DNA of 5,046 bases, from contig AQRW01000059.1 of the NCBI GenBank assembly GCA_000402295.1, forward strand, positions 1 to 5,046, in the 5' to 3' direction. Positions 1 through 4,285 of this stretch are shown piece after piece. The stretch is from Candidatus Aerophobus profundus SCGC AAA252-L23. GTDB lineage: Bacteria > Aerophobota > Aerophobia > Aerophobales > Aerophobaceae. Position 1 is the first letter of the stretch; each line of letters opens with the position of its first letter. The notes under the pieces are model-generated. The model was not told the DNA's origin and did not search any database. It saw only the letters and a program-made list of their open reading frames with translations. Position numbers and translations under genes: made by a program.

Positions 1-98
1 ATATTCTTTACCCTTATTCTTGTCCCCTTAATATAGGTACCTCTCTGGGGGTCTACTTTGATATATTTATGATCTGTCTTGGCTAAAATGTTGCCCAT
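1..98 (-). CDS. DUF433-type antitoxin, N-terminal part (gene runs off left edge)
   Basis: The first 32 codons of a minus-strand gene are visible, starting at an ATG (98-96) with a near-perfect Shine-Dalgarno AAGGAGGT eight bases upstream. The peptide begins MGNILAKTDHKYIKVDP and continues with IKGTRIRV. The pattern 'I.vDP...yIkGTRi.V' is the opening of DUF433 proteins, small helix-turn-helix proteins that usually act as antitoxins and are often followed by a DUF5615 PIN-like toxin. Only about a third to a half of a typical 75-110 residue protein is present, and the DNA-binding part and any partner toxin lie outside the window. It is separated from sat-cysC by about 265 bp of non-conserved sequence and has its own strong ribosome site, so it is probably a separate unit. 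The family assignment rests on a short stretch but the motif is characteristic. Confidence 0.7.
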   Translation of the reverse strand, partial: MGNILAKTDHKYIKVDPQRGTYIKGTRIRVKN

Positions 99-106
99 TT
101 TTTACT

Positions 107-114
107 ACCTCCTT
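107..114 (-). promoter_or_regulatory. Shine-Dalgarno of the DUF433 gene
   Basis: On the minus strand this reads AAGGAGGT, nearly fully complementary to the 16S rRNA tail, and lies eight bases before the ATG at 98. It fixes the start of the otherwise very short edge gene and argues that the gene is genuinely translated. Confidence 0.75.
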
Positions 115-159
115 AAGTATCGAATAAACCTTAAAAGTCCGCTTTTTATCTTTTTAAGA

Positions 160-204
160 TCATCGAAAATCTTCCCAAACATCTAAATCTTTGTGTGTCT
201 TCAT
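160..204 (-). pseudogene. Remnant of a four-helix-bundle (S23/IVP-like) protein start
   Basis: A 14-codon frame reads MKTHKDLDVWEDFR and then stops. The first ten residues match the typical opening of four-helix-bundle proteins of the 23S rRNA intervening-sequence (IVP/S23) type, which commonly start 'MK(T/S)HKDLxVWKKS'. After the Trp the similarity is lost at once and a stop codon follows, and the next 60 bases contain no continuation I can recognise. The remainder, normally about 110 more codons, is missing, so this looks like a deletion remnant rather than a working gene. The match is short, so chance resemblance is possible. Confidence 0.45.
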
Positions 205-335
205 TTTTTAGGAATTACTCTCTTTCCATTTCTTAATTTCATTATATAAATTCTTAGAAGTTTTCCATCGGCAAGAAGAACAAGAGCGTCCTTATTCCGG
301 ATTTCTTCCTCCCTGGTGACCCTCCAACTCCAGTG
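201..335 (-). other. Short open frame of unknown nature between sat-cysC and the S23-like remnant
   Basis: After an in-frame TGA (338-336) the minus strand is open for 44 codons and closes with a TGA (203-201) that overlaps the ATG of the S23-like remnant in ATGA fashion. The later part reads plausibly as protein (NKDALVLLADGKLLRIY, then a basic tail ending VIPKK). It has no good start codon with a ribosome site; the only ATG leaves 13 codons. I do not recognise it. It could be the tail of a decayed gene or simply a chance open frame. Confidence 0.2.
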
Positions 336-363
336 TCAACAACGTCTCTTGACCTCTTCATTA

Positions 364-2052
364 CTAGATATACTCGTTTTCCTTGAAATAGTCAATCACC
401 CTGTTGGTACTTTCTTCTATAGTCTCTTTATCCGTGTGTAGCTCAATATCTGGATTCTCCGGTGCTTCGTAAGGATCAGAGATACCGGTGAAGTTTTGGA
501 TTTCTCCTTTGCGAGCTTTCTCATACAAGCCTTTGGTATCTCGCTGCTCACAAACTTTTAGAGGGGCACTGCAGAATACCTCTATGAAGTTGGTAACCTC
601 TTTTCTAATATTATTTCTTACCTTCTTATAAGGGGAAATAAAGGAAGAGATTACGCCTATTCTTTCTCTACTTAAAAGCTTGGCCACCCGGGTAACCCTT
701 TTGATATTTTCATTTCTATCTTCTTTGGTAAAACCCAAATCACTACTTAAAGACCTGCGGACAATGTCACCGTCCAATCTTTCCAGATTGAGCCCCTTTT
801 CTTTTAAGAATTCATAAACCTGGTTGCCCACCGTGGTTTTCCCCGCCTGGGAGAGGCCGGTAAACCAGAGGACAAAACCTTTTTGCTCTGATCTTTTTTG
901 GTACTCATCGTCTACGAAAACATTATGACTCTGGGCCAAGAAATTGTACACTTCCGGTCTAATAATGTAGGAAGGAGGAGTCTCTTTTGATTTAATCTGC
1001 TCCCGCAGTTTGGTGCCACTAAAAGAGGCTCTTTCTTTAAGAGGACATTCATTGACAAAGACGTGAATTTTCTTCCTGGGATAATATACTACCTCGGGAT
1101 ACTTTAAGATAGTTATGTCTATCTCTTCCTTTCTAAAGTTATCAAAGATATTTTGGGCCTCAAAGGGACCGTAGAAGCTTCCCACTCCGGCATGATCCCT
1201 ACCCACAATAAAGTGAGTACAGCCAAAGTTTTTCCGGATTAAAGCATGAAAGATAGCTTCTCTCGGACCAGCATACCTCATCTTTAAGGGAAGAATACCT
1301 AAGAATACTCGATTTTTGGGATAATACTTGTTAATCAAAACCTCGTAACTGATTAAAATGTGCTCATCCCGGAAATCACCCGTCTTTTTCTTCCCGATAA
1401 CCGGTTGGATAAAAAGCCCATCCACTTCTTTTAAGGCGGTTTTCTGCAGGAATTCATGTCCTCGATGGGGAACGTTTCTGGTTTGAAAAGCCACTACCGT
1501 CTTCCAGTCCCGCTGTGCAAATATCCGCCGGGTCTGTTGCGGGGAAAAGTTATATTCCGGAAACGGCTCACGGGAATCATCCAATAACTTAATTTCCCCT
1601 CCTAACAAAAACTCTTTCATCTTATATACGTCCTCTACTCCGGGATGCTTCCTGTCCATAGTAGCAAAGACTCCTTGACTGAAGAAATCTTTGTCATAAG
1701 GATAAACTTGTATATTCTCTAATAAAGCTACTGGCTTTTGCTGATGATTAACCAGGAGAACTGTCTTTTCTTTTCTTATTTCCTGAGAGTCTTTCTGGGA
1801 AATATCCAGGACAATAGGAATAGGCCAAACTGTTCCCTCGGTCAGTCTCATCTCCGATACCACTCTTTGAAAATTATCTTTCTTCAAGAAACCTGTTAGG
1901 GGAGAATAAACTCCCCGGGCTATATTCTTCACATCTTTAACTTGCTCTTCATCTAAAGCTAAGGCTTTAAACTCATCTCTGTTTTTCAGAATCTCTTCTC
2001 TTTCCTGTGAAGATAGACTCCTATCTATTAGTTTCCCACCGTGCGGCATCAT
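364..2052 (-). CDS. sat-cysC: Bifunctional sulfate adenylyltransferase / adenylylsulfate kinase (PAPS synthase)
   Basis: This 562-residue cytoplasmic enzyme activates sulfate: the N-terminal ATP sulfurylase makes APS from ATP and sulfate, and the C-terminal APS kinase phosphorylates APS to PAPS. Residues 1 to about 160 form the PUA-like ATP-sulfurylase N-domain. Residues 165-375 form the catalytic domain, with the HxxH-type motif QTRNVPHRGH (190-199), GRDHAGVG (284-291) and SGTKLR (345-350). Residues 392-555 form the APS kinase, with P-loop GLSQAGKTT (399-407), LDGDIVR (426-432), FISPYKKVR (471-479) and KGLYEKAR...FTGISDPYE (507-529). Both active sites look intact; this differs from the fungal enzyme, whose C-terminal kinase-like domain is catalytically inactive. 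The start is an ATG-ATG pair with AGCGAGG eight bases upstream. The start overlaps by one base the stop of a truncated CysQ/IMPase-like gene (TAATG), the mark of a former coupled operon. A fused Sat-CysC usually serves PAPS-dependent sulfation or assimilation rather than dissimilatory sulfate reduction. No clear terminator follows. Confidence 0.96.
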   Translation of the reverse strand: MMPHGGKLIDRSLSSQEREEILKNRDEFKALALDEEQVKDVKNIARGVYSPLTGFLKKDNFQRVVSEMRLTEGTVWPIPIVLDISQKDSQEIRKEKTVLLVNHQQKPVALLENIQVYPYDKDFFSQGVFATMDRKHPGVEDVYKMKEFLLGGEIKLLDDSREPFPEYNFSPQQTRRIFAQRDWKTVVAFQTRNVPHRGHEFLQKTALKEVDGLFIQPVIGKKKTGDFRDEHILISYEVLINKYYPKNRVFLGILPLKMRYAGPREAIFHALIRKNFGCTHFIVGRDHAGVGSFYGPFEAQNIFDNFRKEEIDITILKYPEVVYYPRKKIHVFVNECPLKERASFSGTKLREQIKSKETPPSYIIRPEVYNFLAQSHNVFVDDEYQKRSEQKGFVLWFTGLSQAGKTTVGNQVYEFLKEKGLNLERLDGDIVRRSLSSDLGFTKEDRNENIKRVTRVAKLLSRERIGVISSFISPYKKVRNNIRKEVTNFIEVFCSAPLKVCEQRDTKGLYEKARKGEIQNFTGISDPYEAPENPDIELHTDKETIEESTNRVIDYFKENEYI

Positions 2053-2222
2053 TATTTGTACCTCGCTGTAGAATTTTGATTTAAACTCTTGATTATTAAA
2101 TTGTGAATCTTTCCGTTGCTGGCCACGATACCATTAATGTTTCTTATTCCTTGGCGATTGTAAAGGAAATTCTTCCCTTTTAGATCTGTCACTTCTCCGC
2201 CAGCTTCTCTTAGGATGATCTC
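2052..2222 (-). pseudogene. C-terminal remnant of an inositol monophosphatase / CysQ-type phosphatase
   Basis: Fifty-six sense codons in the minus strand encode EIILREAGGEVTDLKGKNF and, further on, GIVASNGKIHNLIIKSL. This is the conserved end of the inositol monophosphatase superfamily ('..I..EAGG.vtd..G......giva.N..iH..ll'), which includes CysQ/SAL1 3'(2'),5'-bisphosphate nucleotidases. A whole protein would be about 250-270 residues, and the metal-binding motifs (DPIDGT, WD.AA) are absent. The similarity ends at the Glu codon at 2222, directly beside a palindromic repeat at 2227-2252; the open frame reads on through the repeat to an in-frame stop at 2258-2256. The stop codon overlaps the sat-cysC ATG (TAATG). 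The position next to a PAPS synthase favours a CysQ role, clearing PAP left by sulfotransferases, but a C-terminal tail cannot separate CysQ from SuhB. Confidence 0.82.
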
Positions 2223-2226
2223 CGGG

Positions 2227-2252
2227 GTAGGGGCGACTAAAGTCGTCCCTAC
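2227..2252. repeat. 26-bp palindromic repeat (REP-like or mini-transposable element)
   Basis: The sequence is an inverted repeat with 12-bp arms, GTAGGGGCGACT and AGTCGTCCCTAC, separated by AA. There is a single mismatch, which becomes a G-U or A-C pair depending on the strand. It is markedly more GC-rich than its surroundings and sits exactly at the break point of the truncated IMPase-like gene. Palindromes of the GTAGGG(G/A)CGACT type occur as dispersed intergenic repeats in a number of bacterial genomes. Whether this copy caused the truncation or arrived later cannot be told from one window. Confidence 0.7.
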
Positions 2253-2345
2253 ACGCTAAATAGTCAACAGTCAATTAGTCTCAGGTTATTTGTATTGATA
2301 TAAATTGATATAATTGGACAGGCTGAATAGTTACAAAAAAAGAAA
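2253..2345. other. AT-rich intergenic stretch with a 10-bp tandem duplication
   Basis: This stretch lies between the palindromic repeat and the end of the PIN-toxin gene. It holds two exact tandem copies of ATTGATATAA (2294-2303 and 2304-2313) followed by a partial third (TTG). Just after the toxin stop codon the minus strand has a T-run but no preceding stem, so I see no convincing terminator. The tandem copies could be an operator or promoter element for transcription of sat-cysC, but no -35/-10 pair with proper spacing is evident. Confidence 0.4.
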
Positions 2346-2828
2346 TTATAATTTTTCACCCGAAGTTTGCAATGCTCTATTCAATACAGTCTTGCTTATC
2401 CTGAAATTTATTTTCCCCATCATAGTTAAAATTAAAGGTCTAATCTCCTTAATTATCTGTTTTTCCTTTGCCAACACTAACACACCTAAAGTGCCAATTA
2501 CCTTTAAATCCAATTTATCAGCTATTTTCCTTGCCGGCTTATCATCTAACATTACCCTATCCATCCCTTGTTCAAGGGCTAATGCGATAACCTCACTCTC
2601 GCCATAGTCAAGCTGCATTCTAAGCAACTTTACAAATTTTCTATCTTTAACTTTTCCCACTTCTAGAAATCGAGACTCCTTTAAATTCTCACTCCCGACC
2701 TTACTATTGAAGACCTCTCTATAAACAGCCTCAGGAATAATTATTTTATCAAATAACTTCTCCAATATATCTATTCTTTTTATGCTTAACAGAGATATCA
2801 ATGGAGAAGAGTTGCATATTACTTTCAC
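2346..2828 (-). CDS. PIN-fold toxin of the DUF3368 family
   Basis: This 160-residue protein matches DUF3368 PIN-domain proteins, putative ribonucleases that act as the toxin of type II toxin-antitoxin pairs. Visible signatures are NSSPLISL (6-13), IIIPEAVYREV (29-39), LDYGESEVIALALE (73-86), LDDKPARKIAD (94-104), and LKVIGTLGVLVLAK (108-121), which is typical for this family. The candidate metal-binding acids are E38, D74/E77 and D95/D96. The first position, usually Asp in classical PIN nucleases, is Asn6, a variant I recall as frequent in this subfamily. The start is a GTG whose GTGA overlaps the antitoxin stop by 4 nt, with a GGAG (2837-2840) eight bases upstream. The overlap couples toxin to antitoxin translation. 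Length is normal and no damage is seen. Confidence 0.88.
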   Translation of the reverse strand: MKVICNSSPLISLLSIKRIDILEKLFDKIIIPEAVYREVFNSKVGSENLKESRFLEVGKVKDRKFVKLLRMQLDYGESEVIALALEQGMDRVMLDDKPARKIADKLDLKVIGTLGVLVLAKEKQIIKEIRPLILTMMGKINFRISKTVLNRALQTSGEKL

Positions 2829-3079
2829 TTAAAATACTCCACACTTTCTAAGTCCCTTTCTAATTCCTCTTCATCGTAGTTCAAATTTACTCCTTCTTCC
2901 TTTAGAAGTTGCATAAATTCTAATTTACTCATCTCACATAATTCGGCTGACTTCCCTATTCCGATCAAGCCTTTCTCGTAGAGTTTAACTGCAAGAAGTT
3001 TTATAAGTTCTTCTTTTCTTTCTTTCTCTGGAAGCTTCAAAGCCGTTTCCACTGTATCTGGTATGTTTATAGTTATCAT
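2825..3079 (-). CDS. UPF0175-family antitoxin
   Basis: This 84-residue protein fits the UPF0175 family, small helix-turn-helix proteins that pair with DUF3368 toxins. The family core is clear: LAVKLYEKGLIGIGKSAELC (29-48), then MSKLEFMQLLKEEGV (50-64) and an acidic tail NYDEEELERDLESVEYF (67-83). The central segment should form the helix-turn-helix that binds the promoter and represses the operon, and the acidic tail may hold the toxin. The ATG at 3079 has a strong GGGGAGG (3085-3091) five bases upstream. The gene is first in a two-gene unit, overlapping the toxin by 4 nt. Autoregulation is expected from the family, but no obvious operator palindrome was found next to the start. Confidence 0.88.
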   Translation of the reverse strand: MITINIPDTVETALKLPEKERKEELIKLLAVKLYEKGLIGIGKSAELCEMSKLEFMQLLKEEGVNLNYDEEELERDLESVEYFK

Positions 3080-3109
3080 ATTAACCTCCCCAGTATAATA
3101 TTAGTTGTG

Positions 3110-3241
3110 TCAAAACTTCTCTATTAATTTCCTCCCCCTAGATAATCCCTTTTTTTCTTTATCTATAATGTTCTCCCGGAATTCCTTCACATAACTTTTG
3201 ACACCACCGAGAAATCCATTGAACCAGGGAAGAATAGCGAT
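3110..3241 (-). pseudogene. Unassigned coding-like C-terminal fragment
   Basis: A minus-strand frame of 43 sense codons opens after an in-frame TGA (3244-3242) and ends at TGA (3112-3110), 30 bases before the antitoxin start. It reads LPWFNGFLGGVKSYVKEF followed by a charged stretch rich in Lys, Arg and Glu. A hydrophobic turn plus basic tail of this kind is seen at the C-termini of some membrane-associated glycosyltransferases, which would suit the polysaccharide neighbourhood, but I cannot name a family. It has no start codon with a ribosome site and it runs across one arm of the inverted repeat at 3158-3173. A second overlapping frame also looks protein-like, so the coding status is doubtful. 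Confidence 0.25.
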
Positions 3242-3300
3242 TCAGAAGTGCCCGATTTTTCCCCACTAAACTTGTTCAATCTATGAACATTATAGATAAA
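3158..3300. mobile_element. 143-bp element bounded by 16-bp perfect inverted repeats (MITE candidate)
   Basis: TTTATCTATAATGTTC at 3158-3173 recurs as its exact reverse complement GAACATTATAGATAAA at 3285-3300, enclosing 111 bp. A perfect 16-bp match at this distance is unlikely by chance, even in AT-rich DNA. The size and terminal repeats fit a non-autonomous mini-transposon or the fused ends of a decayed insertion sequence. No clear target-site duplication is seen in the flanks (T-run on the left, A-run on the right), and no transposase is recognisable. On the minus strand one internal frame closes with a stop inside the terminal repeat, as transposase genes sometimes do. The arms could alternatively form a long-range hairpin in the transcript. 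Confidence 0.45.
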
Positions 3301-3313
3301 AAATTGAAGAGCG

Positions 3314-4285
3314 TCAAGCGTGGGAACAAGGGTTACAACGACGGTACCACTGGATAAATCTACTAATTCCCTCCTCTATCCCCACCTTCGGCTGATACCC
3401 AAGTTCTCTCCCGGCAGCAGAAATATCCGCCCAGGTAGAGGCAACATCTCCGGGTTGCTCGGCTAAATAGCGAATTCGTGCCCGACGGGAAAGACCTTTC
3501 TCAATTAAAGAAACCAGAAAACTTAGCTTAACTGTCCGGGAACCCCCCAGATTGTATACCCCCAAGGTGACGGGGGACTTTAACGCCCTCATTATTCCCT
3601 CAATCAGATCAGAAATATAGGTGTAATCCCTGGTAGAGTCCCCCGGCCCATAAATGGTTATTTCCTTATTTTGAGCAATTAACCGGGCAAATTTATGAAT
3701 AGCCATCTCTGGTCTCTGGCGAGGACCGTAGCAGGTAAAAATTCTCAAAGATATGGTGGGGATACCGTAAAGATGATGATAAACATAACAGAGAAGCTCA
3801 CCCGTATATTTGGTAACTCCATAAGGAGAAATGGGTTGGCAGACTCCACTATGCTCCTTAAAAGGAACATCTCCTCTGTCTCCATAGACAGAGGAAGAAG
3901 AGGCAAATATGAACTTCTTCAAACTTTGCTCCCGGCAAATCTCCAGCAGATTCAAAGTACCTTGCACATTAATCTGCTCATAAAGAAGTGGCTGCTCAAT
4001 AGAAGTTCTTACCCCGGCCCGGGCAGCTAAGTGAACTACTGCTTTAATCTCCCAACGGTGAAAAATCTCCCTGAGAAGTTTTTTGTCTCTAATATCCCCT
4101 TCTATAAATTGAAAATTGGTGTTTTGGTAAAATGGAATCAGGTTAGTCCGTTTTATCTCAGGATCATAAAAAGAATCCAAATTATCCAGGACTACTACTT
4201 TCATCTGGTCATTTAAGAGCCTTTCCACCAGGTGAGAACCAATAAACCCAGCTCCTCCGGTAACCAGGTAATAAGAATCTTTCAT
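3314..4285 (-). CDS. NAD-dependent epimerase/dehydratase, probably UDP-glucuronate 4-epimerase
   Basis: This 323-residue extended short-chain dehydrogenase acts on a nucleotide sugar in the cytoplasm. The NAD-binding motif GGAGFIG is at 10-16 with the ribose-binding Asp in VVLDN (31-35), then GDIRD (63-67), HLAARAGVR (85-93), SSSSVYGD (129-136) and the catalytic Tyr155/Lys159 of YGVTK. Substrate-side features are RIFTCYGPRQRPEMA (181-195) and STRDYTYISDL (217-227). The combinations AGVRxSIEQP and YGPxxRPEMA resemble UDP-glucuronate 4-epimerases, which convert UDP-glucuronate to UDP-galacturonate. The product of the upstream gene would be its substrate. UDP-glucose 4-epimerase or a 4,6-dehydratase cannot be excluded. 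The ATG overlaps the upstream stop (ATGA), with GGGGAG (4293-4298) seven bases before it. Length is normal. The gene ends 14 bases before the nearer arm of the inverted repeat. Confidence 0.88.
   Translation of the reverse strand: MKDSYYLVTGGAGFIGSHLVERLLNDQMKVVVLDNLDSFYDPEIKRTNLIPFYQNTNFQFIEGDIRDKKLLREIFHRWEIKAVVHLAARAGVRTSIEQPLLYEQINVQGTLNLLEICREQSLKKFIFASSSSVYGDRGDVPFKEHSGVCQPISPYGVTKYTGELLCYVYHHLYGIPTISLRIFTCYGPRQRPEMAIHKFARLIAQNKEITIYGPGDSTRDYTYISDLIEGIMRALKSPVTLGVYNLGGSRTVKLSFLVSLIEKGLSRRARIRYLAEQPGDVASTWADISAAGRELGYQPKVGIEEGISRFIQWYRRCNPCSHA

Noticed and set aside
151..171. Hairpin AAGAT...ATCTT as a terminator upstream of the DUF433 gene
   Set aside because: It is a five-bp AT stem with an eight-base loop, within chance expectation for this AT-rich stretch.
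2101..2345. CRISPR-like or tRNA structure in the gap upstream of sat-cysC
   Set aside because: Only one palindrome and one tandem duplication are present; there is no regular repeat-spacer pattern and no cloverleaf.
2314..2607. Plus-strand open frame of 97 codons
   Set aside because: It lies antisense inside the DUF3368 toxin gene, has no ribosome site and no recognisable family features.
3092..3113. Promoter for the antitoxin from TTGACA (3108-3113) and TATACT (3092-3097) on the minus strand
   Set aside because: The two hexamers are only 10 bases apart, far from the usual 16-18, so they do not form a sigma-70 promoter together.
3297..3317. Terminator after the epimerase (TTGA...TCAA stem followed by a T-run on the minus strand)
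   Set aside because: The stem is only four weak base pairs; the T-run is suggestive, but the hairpin is too unstable to call.
3283..3357. Plus-strand 24-codon frame starting inside the inverted repeat
   Set aside because: It has no ribosome site and no family, and it mostly overlaps the end of the epimerase gene antisense.
3695..4216. Two plus-strand open frames of 111 and 61 codons
   Set aside because: Both are antisense to the well-supported epimerase gene, without family signatures or ribosome sites.
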